Shown here: piece after piece, positions 53,346-61,402 of the stretch | How positions within the stretch are numbered: position 1 is the stretch's first letter | How the letters are laid out: each line of letters begins with the position of its first letter | NCBI RefSeq assembly: GCF_900221005.1 | Contig: NZ_OBQI01000004.1 | Span: forward strand, 186,001 to 250,000 | DNA: 64,000 nucleotides | Source of the DNA: Blastococcus aggregatus | GTDB lineage: Bacteria; Actinomycetota; Actinomycetes; Mycobacteriales; Geodermatophilaceae | Reading direction: 5' to 3' | Notes under the pieces: model-generated | The model's input: the letters and a program-made list of their open reading frames with translations, nothing else | Told to the model about the DNA's origin: nothing | The model's database searches: none | Position numbers and translations under genes: made by a program

Positions 53346-54029
53346 TCAGCGACGGGCGCGCAGCGCCCAGGCCAGGGACGACAGGGACTGCCGCAACCGG
53401 GCCCGGGCGGTCCAGGCCGACCGCCCCTCCGGCCGCTGATCCCGCTCCACGGGGACGCTGACGACCGGCCGACCAGCGCGCGCCACCGCCAGCACGACGC
53501 TGGGCGCACCCTCGTCGCGCACCGCGGTGACGACGGCGTCGCGCACCGCCGCTCCCATCGCGAGGAAGGCGCCCGCATCGGCCGGCAAGCCGGTCAGCCG
53601 CGCGGCCAGCCGGCGGTGCAGGCCGCCGGTGAGCCGCCGCGCCGCCGACTCGTACCGCCCCCGCCGCCCGGCGAAGACCGCGCCCACGTCGCCGCGGGCC
53701 AGGCGGTCGAGCAGCACCGGCACGGCTTCCGGCGGGTCCTGCAGATCCGCGTCGAGGCAGACCCACACGTCGGCGTCCGGCTCGGCCGCGAGGCCGTGCG
53801 CGAGGGCGGCGTGCTGCCCGCCGTTGACCGGAAGGCCGCTGACCGCGATCCGGTGGTCCTGCGCCGCCAGGGCGGCGGCGACGGCGGCGCTGCCGTCCGG
53901 GGAGGCGTCGATGACCAGGCGCAGCCGCCAGTCCCGGTCCTCGAGGGCCGCGGCCAGCCGCTGCGCGAGCGGCCGCAGGGTGGCCTCGTTCGCGTACACC
54001 GGGACGACGACGGCGATCCGCGGGCTCAC
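53346..54029 (-). CDS. Family 2 glycosyltransferase, dolichyl-phosphate-sugar-synthase-like
   Basis: A 227-residue GT-A enzyme: IAVVVPVYANEATLRPLAQRL, then NGGQHAALAHGL and the metal-binding CLDADLQDPPE. The SQRLTGGLHRRLAARLTG-like region resembles the C-terminal helices of DPM/ArnC enzymes, but there is no membrane tail. The GTG at 54029 overlaps the epimerase stop by 4 bp. It may load a sugar onto polyprenyl phosphate, matching the convergent GT-C gene next to it. Confidence 0.88.
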   Translation of the reverse strand: MSPRIAVVVPVYANEATLRPLAQRLAAALEDRDWRLRLVIDASPDGSAAVAAALAAQDHRIAVSGLPVNGGQHAALAHGLAAEPDADVWVCLDADLQDPPEAVPVLLDRLARGDVGAVFAGRRGRYESAARRLTGGLHRRLAARLTGLPADAGAFLAMGAAVRDAVVTAVRDEGAPSVVLAVARAGRPVVSVPVERDQRPEGRSAWTARARLRQSLSSLAWALRARR

Positions 54030-54877
54030 GACCGCGCCCACGTGCGGGCGAGCCCCTCGGCCAGGTCGACGGTGGGCGCCCACCCGAGCACCCGGCGGGC
54101 GGCCGAGGGGTCGCACACCCAGTTCGCGGCGTCCCAGTCCCGGCCCGGATGGGCCCCGGGTGCCGTGGCGATCGGCCGGCCGGTGACCCGGGCGGCGGTC
54201 TCGACGAGCTCCTCGGTGCTGGTCTGCACGCCGGTGCCGATGTTGAGCACCACGCCCGGCGCCAGCCCGTCGTCGACGGCTGCGCGGAGGCAGGCCTCGA
54301 CGACGTCGCCCACCCAGACCCAGTCGCGCCGGCTGATCCGCGCGGGCAGGGCGACGGTGCCGCCGGTGCGCGCCGCCTCGAGGACGACCGGGACCAGCCG
54401 TGTCGGGTGGTCGCCGGGGCCGTAGACCTGGAACGCCCGGAGGACCGCCGACCGGACGCCGCGTTCGGCGGCCGCGGCCTGGAGCAGCAGCGACCCGGCG
54501 GCCTTGGTGGCCCCGAAGAACCCCCTCGGCTCCAGCGCCGCCTGCTCGGTGAGCGGGGCGGTGGACGCCGCGTACTCGGTCGAGGACCCGAGCCGGACGA
54601 CGGTGCGGCACCGGTCGGGCAGCGCGTCCACCAGCCAGGGACTGGTGTTCACCGCCACCGTCGCGGCCCGCTCCGCGGGTGTCGCCTTCGCGCGCCCGGC
54701 GGCGAGGGAGAACACGACGTCCGGATCGGCCGCGCGCACCGCGGCCGCGGCGGCGACGGGATCGGCGAGGTCCACCTCGTTCCGGCCCAGCGGCACGACG
54801 TCCCAGCCCTCGGTACCGAGCCGCCGCACCAGGTGCCGGCCGACGAAGCCGCCGGCACCGGTGACGAGCGCCCTCAC
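54026..54877 (-). CDS. NAD-dependent epimerase/dehydratase-like protein with a Tyr-to-Phe active site
   Basis: A 283-residue extended SDR. The NAD motif GAGGFVGRHL is at the N-terminus, the LGSSTEYAAS segment supplies the Ser/Thr, and later parts fit sugar-nucleotide epimerases (FQVYGPGDHPTRLVP). At the catalytic YxxxK the sequence reads FFGATK, so Phe121 replaces Tyr while Lys125 is kept. This should hamper normal hydride chemistry. The substrate is probably a nucleotide sugar. GTG start overlaps the aldolase stop by 4 bp. Confidence 0.85.
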   Translation of the reverse strand: MRALVTGAGGFVGRHLVRRLGTEGWDVVPLGRNEVDLADPVAAAAAVRAADPDVVFSLAAGRAKATPAERAATVAVNTSPWLVDALPDRCRTVVRLGSSTEYAASTAPLTEQAALEPRGFFGATKAAGSLLLQAAAAERGVRSAVLRAFQVYGPGDHPTRLVPVVLEAARTGGTVALPARISRRDWVWVGDVVEACLRAAVDDGLAPGVVLNIGTGVQTSTEELVETAARVTGRPIATAPGAHPGRDWDAANWVCDPSAARRVLGWAPTVDLAEGLARTWARS

Positions 54878-55671
54878 GCCGGCTGCGTCGCCGCCACCGC
54901 GACCGGCCGCCCGGTCACGGCCTCGACGAACCGGGCCCGGTTCTCCGCCACCACGGCCGGCTCGCTGCGCCGGAGCGCGGCCAGGGAGTCCAGCAGCCGC
55001 GGGACCTCGGTGAACGGGTCCCGGTCGGCCATGTCGGCGGTGAAGGACCGGCGCAGGAAGGTGAAGTCGGTGCCCATCCGGACCAGTTCGGCGGCCAGCA
55101 GGTCGGCGCTGACCGGGGAGCCACCGCCGGGCAAGGTCAGTCCGCCCACCCCGAACGGCTGGTCGACCGTCGCGCGCACGGCGTCCACGGTCCCGTCCAC
55201 CAGGGGGCGGAACAGCTCGGTCGAGCGGCGGTCGATGCGCAGGTCGTTCAAGCCCACGTAGATCCGCGACAGCGGCCGGCGGGCCAGGGCGACCGACCGG
55301 TCGACCGCGTCCTGCGTCTCCACGAGGATCCCGACGCCGCACCGGCCCGCGGCCAGGTCGAGGGTCCGGTCCACCTCCTCCTCGGTGCGGACCATGGGCA
55401 GCAGGATCTCGTCGGCCCCCCGGGCGACGGCGTCGGCCACCTCCGACGGCGTCCAGGGGCCGTAGCCGTTGATCCGGCACACCAGCCGCCCGTCGACGGC
55501 CGCCCGCATGCGCGACAGGTCCTCGGGGGTGTCGTCGTTGATCTGGGTGTTCTCACCCTCCTGACGCCGCGCCTTCCCCCGCCGTTCCCAGTCGACGACG
55601 ATGCCCGCTGCTCCGGCGGCGACGACGTCGCGCCCCCAGGACGGGTCCACGGTGAAGAGGAGAAGGTCCAC
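54874..55671 (-). CDS. HpcH/HpaI-type aldolase family protein
   Basis: A 265-residue TIM-barrel protein of the HpcH/HpaI/citrate lyase beta family. The metal-binding Glu in GILVETQDAV and Asp in IYVGLNDLRID are present, as is CRINGYGPW. Family members cleave or form C-C bonds with pyruvate or oxaloacetate. Being the first gene with an epimerase and a GT2, it may make an unusual carbon-chain sugar precursor; that is an inference. The GTG at 55671 has no ribosome site and follows a -10 hexamer. Confidence 0.85.
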   Translation of the reverse strand: MDLLLFTVDPSWGRDVVAAGAAGIVVDWERRGKARRQEGENTQINDDTPEDLSRMRAAVDGRLVCRINGYGPWTPSEVADAVARGADEILLPMVRTEEEVDRTLDLAAGRCGVGILVETQDAVDRSVALARRPLSRIYVGLNDLRIDRRSTELFRPLVDGTVDAVRATVDQPFGVGGLTLPGGGSPVSADLLAAELVRMGTDFTFLRRSFTADMADRDPFTEVPRLLDSLAALRRSEPAVVAENRARFVEAVTGRPVAVAATQPA

Positions 55672-55679
55672 GGAGGATG

Positions 55680-55696
55680 AGCTTAGGCTGTCCTAA
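55680..55696 (-). promoter_or_regulatory. IdeR-type iron box overlapping the -10 of the aldolase operon
   Basis: On the gene strand TTAGGACAGCCTAA (55696-55683) resembles the IdeR/DtxR box, matching about 14 of 19 consensus positions when extended. TAAGCT at 55685-55680 fits a -10 and ends 8 bp before the GTG, so the transcript is probably leaderless. Overlap of box and -10 suggests repression by Fe-loaded IdeR. Confidence 0.6.
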
Positions 55697-55738
55697 TCCG
55701 CGCTGCCGGCAGGGGTCCGGCGGGATGCGCCGGACCGT

Positions 55739-56821
55739 TCAGCCGAGGGGCTGCAGCGGCGCCGGGACGCCGGTCGCTGCGACGGGGAAGACCAGCGCCG
55801 TGCCGCGCACGGTCACGGCGACGTCCGCACCGGTCGTGGGCAGCTCGCCGCCCTCGAGCCGCGCGCTGACGGTTCCCGCGGTCGGCAGGGCCAGCCGGAC
55901 GCGGGCGTCGTGCCCGAAGAAGTCGACGCCGTCCACCCGCGCGACCACCTCACCGGGCGCCGAACCGGGCGTGGAGAGGCGCAGCTGCTCGGGACGCAGG
56001 AGCACCCGCGCGGGGCCGTCGGGGTACCCGCCGTCCACCGGCACCGCCCCGAGTGCGCAGTGCGCCGTGCCACCGCGGACGTCGGCGTCGAGGACGACGG
56101 CCTCGCCCACGAACGTGGCGACGTCGAGGTCCTGGGGGCTGCGGTAGAGGGTGCGCGGGTCGGTCAGCTGCACGAGCCGGCCGTGGCGCATGACCGCCAC
56201 CTGGTCGGCCATCGAGAGCGCCTCGGCCTGGTCGTGGGTGACCAGCACCGCGGTCGCCCCGGTGGCGGCCAGCGCGGCGGAGACGGCGGTGCGGGTCTCC
56301 TCCCGCAGCGCGGCGTCGAGGGAGGAGAAGGGCTCGTCCAGGAGCACCAGGGACGGCGCGGGGGCCAGCGCGCGGGCGACGGCGACCCGCTGCTGCTGCC
56401 CGCCGGAGAGCTGGTGCGGCGACCTGCCGGCGAGCGCGGCGTCGAGCCCGACCAGCTCGAGCAGCTCGCGCACCCGGCCGCCGTCGCGGCGCTGCCGGCG
56501 GGGCAGGCCGAAGCTGATGTTGCCGGCCACGGTGAGGTGCGGGAACAGGCCGCCCTCCTGCGGCACGAAGCCGATCCCACGTCGGCGGGCCGGGACGCTG
56601 CGCCCCGGGCCGCCGGCGACCACCCGGTCGCCGAGCGCCACGGTGCCGGCGTCGGGCTCGTCGAACCCGGCGACGATCCGGAGCAGCGTGGTCTTGCCGC
56701 AGCCCGACGGGCCCAGCAGCGCGGTGAAGCTCCCGCTGGGCACGTGCAGGTCCACCCCGCGCAGCACCGGGGTGCCGGCGCCGAAGGACCGGGTCACGCC
56801 GGTCACGGTCAGGGAGCTCAT
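55739..56821 (-). CDS. fbpC: Ferric-iron-type ABC transporter ATPase
   Basis: A 360-residue ATPase with Walker A GPSGCGKTT, signature LSGGQQQRVA, Walker B LVLLDEP and the switch His in VTHDQAEAL. A TOBE-type C-terminal domain spans about residues 270-350, as in FbpC/PotA proteins. It powers uptake through the adjacent permease. The ATG at 56821 overlaps the permease stop by 4 bp. It is the last gene of the operon. Confidence 0.92.
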   Translation of the reverse strand: MSSLTVTGVTRSFGAGTPVLRGVDLHVPSGSFTALLGPSGCGKTTLLRIVAGFDEPDAGTVALGDRVVAGGPGRSVPARRRGIGFVPQEGGLFPHLTVAGNISFGLPRRQRRDGGRVRELLELVGLDAALAGRSPHQLSGGQQQRVAVARALAPAPSLVLLDEPFSSLDAALREETRTAVSAALAATGATAVLVTHDQAEALSMADQVAVMRHGRLVQLTDPRTLYRSPQDLDVATFVGEAVVLDADVRGGTAHCALGAVPVDGGYPDGPARVLLRPEQLRLSTPGSAPGEVVARVDGVDFFGHDARVRLALPTAGTVSARLEGGELPTTGADVAVTVRGTALVFPVAATGVPAPLQPLG

Positions 56822-58410
56822 GTCGTCAGACCTCGTCGGGCATCTCGGGACAGCAGGACGGTGGCAGGTGCGGCGAGCAGCACCATGACCACGGCGTAGG
56901 GGGCCGCCGCGCCGTAGTCCAGGGAGCTGCTGGCCGACCAGAAGGCCGTGGCCAGGGTCCGTGTTCCCGTGGGCGCGAGCAGCAGGGTGGCGGTCAGCTC
57001 GGTGACGACGGCCAGGAAGACCAGGGCGGCACCGGCGCCGATGCCGGGAGCCAGCAGCGGCAGGGTGATGCGGCGCAGCCGGTCGAGCGCGGAGGAGCCC
57101 AGGGACGCCGCGACGTCGTCGAACAGCGGCGGCGCCTGCTCGACCGCCGAGCGCACCGTGACCACGGCGCGCGGCAGGAAGAGGATCGCGTAGGCGGCCA
57201 GCAGCACCGGCACCGTCTGGTAGAGCCACGGCGTCGCCCGGATGCTGATCGTGACCAGCGCCAGGGCCACGACGATGCCGGGCACGGAGCTGCCCAGGTA
57301 CGTGCTGCGCTCCAGCAGCGTGGTCGTCCGGCCGCGGGCGCGCACCGCCAGCCAGCCGGCGGGCAGCGCCATCGCCGTCGTCAGCACCGCCGCGGTGGCC
57401 CCGAGCCCGAGCGTGGTGCCGGTGGTGGAGGTCAGCAGGTTCCAGTCCAGCGCGGACGCGCCGCGCGCCATCCAGTAGCCGAGGCTGCCCAGCGGCACCG
57501 CCAGCGACAGCCCCACGAGGACGGCCAGCCCGAGCAGCGCCGGTGCGGTGAGCCCGCGGAGGGCCACCGGCCGGACCGGGCGCGTCGCTCCGCGGGTGCC
57601 GCGGGCGTACGTCCGCCGGCCGCGCAGCCGGATCTCGGCCAGCAGCAGCACCAGGCAGAGCAGCACGAGCACGCCGGCCAGCGTGGTGGCGCCCGGCCCG
57701 TTGAAGGTGGCCTGGTACTGGTCGTAGATGGCGGTCGTGAACGTCGGATAGCGCAGCATCTGCAGAGCGCCGAACTCGGCGAGCAGGTGCAGGGCCACCA
57801 GCAGGCTGCCGCCCAGCAGGGCCACGCGCAGCTGCGGCAGCTGGACCCGGCGGAAGACCGCCCAGGTGGAGAGGCCCAGGCCGCGGGCGGTGTCCTCGAG
57901 CGCCGGGTCCAGTCCCCGGAAGGCGGCGACCACCGGCAGGTAGACGAACGGGAAGTAGGAGAGCGTGACGACCAGGAGCGCACCGGCGTAGGTGTCCAGG
58001 CCGGGCAGCAGGGAGATCCAGGCGAAGCTGTGCACGAACGCCGGCACGGCCAGCGGCGCCACCAGCAGCACGTGCCAGATCCGGCGTCCCGGCACCGAGG
58101 TGCGCTCCACCAGCCATGCGGCCCCGACCCCCAGGACGCAGCAGGCCACCACCGTGCCGAGCACCAGCCGGGTGGTGTTCCAGAGCAGCTCGCCCACGCG
58201 GGGCCGGAAGACGAGCTCCTGGATGCCGGACCAGCCGAGGTCGAACGCGTACCAGACGATGTAGCCCAGCGGCAGGAGCGCCAGGGCGGCCACGGCCACG
58301 GCGAGCGCCACGGTCACCGGGTGGCGGCGCAGGCTGCGCGCGGGCGCGCCGGGGACCCGGTCCGCCGGGGGCGCACCGGGTGCCGGGTCCAGCGGCAGCG
58401 TGGTCGTCAG
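56818..58410 (-). CDS. fbpB: Ferric-iron-type ABC transporter permease (duplicated FbpB)
   Basis: A 530-residue inner-membrane permease with about twelve helices in two homologous halves. Each half has an EAA-like loop: DPALEDTARGLGLSTWAVFRRVQLPQLR in the first and PPLFDDVAASLGSSALDRLRRITLPLLAPG in the second. The fused two-domain form is typical of FbpB. The start is uncertain: no ATG or GTG lies just after the fbpA stop, and a CTG at 58410 overlaps it (CTGA). A GTG at 58317 is the alternative. Confidence 0.9.
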   Translation of the reverse strand: MTTTLPLDPAPGAPPADRVPGAPARSLRRHPVTVALAVAVAALALLPLGYIVWYAFDLGWSGIQELVFRPRVGELLWNTTRLVLGTVVACCVLGVGAAWLVERTSVPGRRIWHVLLVAPLAVPAFVHSFAWISLLPGLDTYAGALLVVTLSYFPFVYLPVVAAFRGLDPALEDTARGLGLSTWAVFRRVQLPQLRVALLGGSLLVALHLLAEFGALQMLRYPTFTTAIYDQYQATFNGPGATTLAGVLVLLCLVLLLAEIRLRGRRTYARGTRGATRPVRPVALRGLTAPALLGLAVLVGLSLAVPLGSLGYWMARGASALDWNLLTSTTGTTLGLGATAAVLTTAMALPAGWLAVRARGRTTTLLERSTYLGSSVPGIVVALALVTISIRATPWLYQTVPVLLAAYAILFLPRAVVTVRSAVEQAPPLFDDVAASLGSSALDRLRRITLPLLAPGIGAGAALVFLAVVTELTATLLLAPTGTRTLATAFWSASSSLDYGAAAPYAVVMVLLAAPATVLLSRDARRGLTT

Positions 58411-59429
58411 AGCAGCCCCGCCTCCTGCATCAGCTCGGTGACCAGCGCGGCGTCGAGCGAGCCGGGGTCGACGGGGGGCGCCTGCAGGCCGTCCAGCGGC
58501 GGCAGCGCGGGCGCGGAGTCCACCCCGACGCCGACGGCGTACTCCAGGGCGCTGCTGTCGGCGAGCTTCTCCTGCGCACCCCGGGCGGTGAGCCACTGGA
58601 CCAGGCGCTGGGCGTCGTCCTTCTGGTCGGAGGAGGCGAGCACCCCCGCTCCGGAGACGCTGACGAACGCCCCCGGATCCTGGTTGCGGAAGAAGTGCAG
58701 CGCGGCGTCGTCGCCGATGAGGCCGTTCTGCGCCTGGTCGCGGAACCAGTAGTAGTGGTAGGTGATGCCGACCGGGACCTCGCCCTCGTCGACGGCCTTC
58801 ATGATCGCGGTGTTGCTCGCGTACACCTCGGCGTTGGCCGCCAGGCCGGTGAGCCACTGCCGGGTCGCGTCCTCGCCCTCGAGCGAGAGGACGGCGCTGA
58901 CGATGGCCTGGAAGTCCGGGCCGCCAGCGGCGATCGCCACCCGTCCCTTCCACGCCGGGTCGGCGAGGTCGAGGAGCGAGGCGGGGAGCTGGTCCTCCGG
59001 GATCTGCTCCGGGTTGTGGATCAGCGTGGTCGACCGCGCGGCGAAGCCGACCCAGTTGCCGGACGCGGGGCGGAACTGCTCCCCCACCTGCTCCAGGGTC
59101 GCGTCGTCCACCGGCGCGAGCAGCCCGGCCTGGTCGACGACGTCGATCGACGGGCTGTTCTCGGTGAGGAAGACGTCGGCCGGCGAAGCCTTGCCCTCCT
59201 GCACGATCTGGTTGGCCAGCTCGGAGTCGCTGGCGTCACGGAACTCCAGCTCGATGCCGGTCTCGTCGGTGAAGCCCTCGAGCATCGTGCGGACCAGGCT
59301 CTCGTGCTGCGCGCTGTAGACGGTGAGCGTCTCGCCGTCGGCCGAGCCCGAGTCACCGCAGCCGGCGAGGGCGGCGGCGAGGGCGGTGGCGGTCAGGAGC
59401 CCGGTGGTCGCCCGGCGCGGCGTGTTCAC
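58407..59429 (-). CDS. fbpA: Ferric-iron-binding lipoprotein of an ABC importer
   Basis: A 340-residue solute-binding lipoprotein. The signal peptide (LLTATALAAALAGC) ends in the lipobox LAGC at about residue 24. The mature part has LTVYSAQHE, the FLTENSPSIDVV segment and the Tyr pair in GITYHYYWF that bind Fe(III) in this family. It delivers ferric iron to the FbpB permease. An iron-box-like site with a -10 lies upstream, so it is probably repressed in high iron by IdeR. Confidence 0.92.
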   Translation of the reverse strand: MNTPRRATTGLLTATALAAALAGCGDSGSADGETLTVYSAQHESLVRTMLEGFTDETGIELEFRDASDSELANQIVQEGKASPADVFLTENSPSIDVVDQAGLLAPVDDATLEQVGEQFRPASGNWVGFAARSTTLIHNPEQIPEDQLPASLLDLADPAWKGRVAIAAGGPDFQAIVSAVLSLEGEDATRQWLTGLAANAEVYASNTAIMKAVDEGEVPVGITYHYYWFRDQAQNGLIGDDAALHFFRNQDPGAFVSVSGAGVLASSDQKDDAQRLVQWLTARGAQEKLADSSALEYAVGVGVDSAPALPPLDGLQAPPVDPGSLDAALVTELMQEAGLL

Positions 59430-59471
59430 GTGCGAAGTCCTCCTGCGACGGGGCGGTCAGAACCCCACCAG

Positions 59472-59494
59472 AAGGCAAGGCACACCTAACTATA
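59472..59494 (-). promoter_or_regulatory. IdeR-type iron box overlapping the fbpA promoter
   Basis: On the gene strand TTAGGTGTGCCTTGCCTT (59489-59472) resembles the IdeR/DtxR box, about 12 of 19 consensus positions. TATAGT (59494-59489), a TANNNT -10, abuts it, so a bound repressor would block transcription of the iron importer. Confidence 0.6.
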
Positions 59495-59524
59495 GGCATG
59501 CTTCGGGCGCGCCCCGCCCGCCCG

Positions 59525-60832
59525 TCAGGGAGCGGCGATCCCGGCCGGTCCCGCGCAGTCGCCGGCCCGTCCGAGCAGCAGCGCCCGCTCCCGCTCGTTG
59601 CGGGTGAGGCCGGCGGCCCGCCGGAACTCCGCCGCCGCCTCGGCGTGACGACCGAGCAGGGCGAGCAGGTCGCCGCGCACCGCCGGGAGCAGGTGGTAGC
59701 TCTGCAGGGCGGGCGCGTCGCGCAGCCCGTCCACGACCTCCAGCCCGGCCGCCGCTCCGTAGGCGCGCGACACCGCGACGGCGCGGTTGAGCTCCACCAC
59801 CGGGGACGGCGTCAGCGCAGCCAGCGCCTCGTACCCCGCGGCGATCGCCGCCCAGTCGGTCCCCTCGACGCTGCGGGCGCGTGCATGGCAGGCGGCGATC
59901 CCCGCCTGCAGCGCGTACGGGCCGAGCGCCCCCGCGGCGGTCTGCTCGGCCCGGGCCAGCGCCGCCAGGCCGCGGTTCACCAGGACGCGGTCCCAGCGGC
60001 TCCGGTCCTGGTCGGCGAGCAGCACCGACTCGCCGTCCGGCCCGAGGCGGGCGGCCAGCCGGGAGGCCTGCAACTCCATCAGCGCGACCAGGCCGTGCAC
60101 CTCGGACTCCCCCGGCACGAGCCCGGCGAGGATGCGCCCGAGCCGCATGGCCTCCTGGCACAGCGCCGGCCGGGTGAGGTCCTCCCCCGCAGTGGCCGAG
60201 TAGCCCTCGTTGAAGACCAGGTAGAGAACCTCGAGCACCGAGGACAGCCGGGTGGTGAAGTCCGCGCCGGTGGGCGTCTCGAACGGCACGCGGGCGGCGG
60301 TGAGGGTGCGCTTGGCCCGCACGATCCGCTGCGCCAGCGTCTTCTCCGGCACGAGGAAGGCGCGGGCGATCTCGTCGGTGGCCAGCCCGCCCACCAGCCG
60401 GAGGGTGAGCGCCACCCGGGCCTCGCGGGCGAGCACGGGGTGGCAGGCGATGAACACCAGCCGCAGGACGTCGTCCTCCACGACCTCGTCGAGCGCGGCG
60501 GCCCAGTCCTCCTCGAGCCCCTCGGCCTGGACCAGTGAGTGGCCCAGCTCCTCGGTCTTGCGCCGCAGGTTCTGCGCCCGGCGGAAGGAGTCGATCGCCC
60601 GGTGCTTGGCGGTGGCCATGAGCCACGCGCCGGGCCTGGCCGGCACCCCCGACGCCGGCCACTGCTCGAGTGCGGCGACCAGCGCGTCCTGCGCGAGCTC
60701 CTCCGCGAGCCCGACGTCGCCGGTGACCCGGGCCAGCGCGCCGACGATCCGGGCCGACTCCATGCGCCAGACGGCGTCGACGACGCGGTGCAGGTCCGCC
60801 GTCGACGCCGTCCGGGCCGGAGGGGTGGTCAC
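59525..60832 (-). CDS. ECF42-type sigma factor with C-terminal TPR-like (DUF6596) extension, second copy
   Basis: A 435-residue sigma factor. Regions 2 and 4 are at about residues 15-185 (GLAEELAQDALVAALEQWP; GGLATDEIARAFLVPEKTLAQRIVRAKRTL). The C-terminal extension carries FNEGYSATAG and RWDRVLVNRGLAAL. Its N-terminal 20 residues are extra relative to the first copy. The GTG overlaps the DGPF stop by 4 bp. No anti-sigma gene is nearby, as usual for ECF42. Confidence 0.92.
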   Translation of the reverse strand: MTTPPARTASTADLHRVVDAVWRMESARIVGALARVTGDVGLAEELAQDALVAALEQWPASGVPARPGAWLMATAKHRAIDSFRRAQNLRRKTEELGHSLVQAEGLEEDWAAALDEVVEDDVLRLVFIACHPVLAREARVALTLRLVGGLATDEIARAFLVPEKTLAQRIVRAKRTLTAARVPFETPTGADFTTRLSSVLEVLYLVFNEGYSATAGEDLTRPALCQEAMRLGRILAGLVPGESEVHGLVALMELQASRLAARLGPDGESVLLADQDRSRWDRVLVNRGLAALARAEQTAAGALGPYALQAGIAACHARARSVEGTDWAAIAAGYEALAALTPSPVVELNRAVAVSRAYGAAAGLEVVDGLRDAPALQSYHLLPAVRGDLLALLGRHAEAAAEFRRAAGLTRNERERALLLGRAGDCAGPAGIAAP

Positions 60833-61254
60833 GCCTCGCGCTGGGCGGTGAGCACGTCCCGGAGCTCGTCCTCCTTGGCCTGCAGCTCGGGCGTGAACGC
60901 CTCGCCGAAGTCCTCGGGGACCGAGAAGGGCCGGATCTCCAGCTCGCCGCCGCGGAAGGGGGCCTTGCGGGCCCACTCGACCGCCTCCTCCTTGGAGGAG
61001 ACCTCGAAGACCCAGTAACCGGAGACGAGTTCCTTGGTCTCGGTGAACGGGCCGTCGATGACGGTGGCGTCGCCCTCGTCGTCGAACCGGACGCGGGCGC
61101 CGTGGGAACTCGGCCGCAGCCCGTCGCCGTCGAGCATGACGCCGGCCTTGACCAGCTCCTCGTTGTAGGCGCCCATCGCCGCCAGCATCTCCTGGCTGGG
61201 CATCGCGCCCTTCTCGCTGTCCTCGGTCGCCTTGACGATCACCATGAAGCGCAT
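60829..61254 (-). CDS. YCII/DGPF-domain protein, ECF42 partner, second copy
   Basis: A 141-residue YCII-fold protein with the diagnostic VIDGPFTETKELVSGYWVFEV at about residues 65-85. Its opening (MRFMVIVKATEDSEKGAMPS) and DGPF motif match other ECF42-linked proteins. It is the first gene of the two-gene operon and has an ECF42-type promoter upstream. GGGAGAG precedes the ATG. Confidence 0.92.
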   Translation of the reverse strand: MRFMVIVKATEDSEKGAMPSQEMLAAMGAYNEELVKAGVMLDGDGLRPSSHGARVRFDDEGDATVIDGPFTETKELVSGYWVFEVSSKEEAVEWARKAPFRGGELEIRPFSVPEDFGEAFTPELQAKEDELRDVLTAQREA

Positions 61255-61323
61255 CGGACTCTCCCTGTCGTGGAGGCGGAGGCCGGTCCCGGTCGGCCGG
61301 CGGAGGCTCCGCTCTACCTTCCC

Positions 61324-61350
61324 GTCGAACGGGCTGCGCCGGAATCGACA
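61324..61350 (-). promoter_or_regulatory. ECF42-type promoter (TGTCGA-N17-CGAC), second copy
   Basis: On the minus strand TGTCGA (61350-61345) is followed after exactly 17 bases by CGAC (61327-61324), 70 bp before the DGPF start. The layout equals that of the first module at 30329-30355, so both sigma factors may recognise both sites. Confidence 0.75.
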
Positions 61351-61402
61351 CGTCGGGAGGACATTCTTTTCCCGATCCACGCCCTGCGGGTAGGCGTGCT
61401 CC

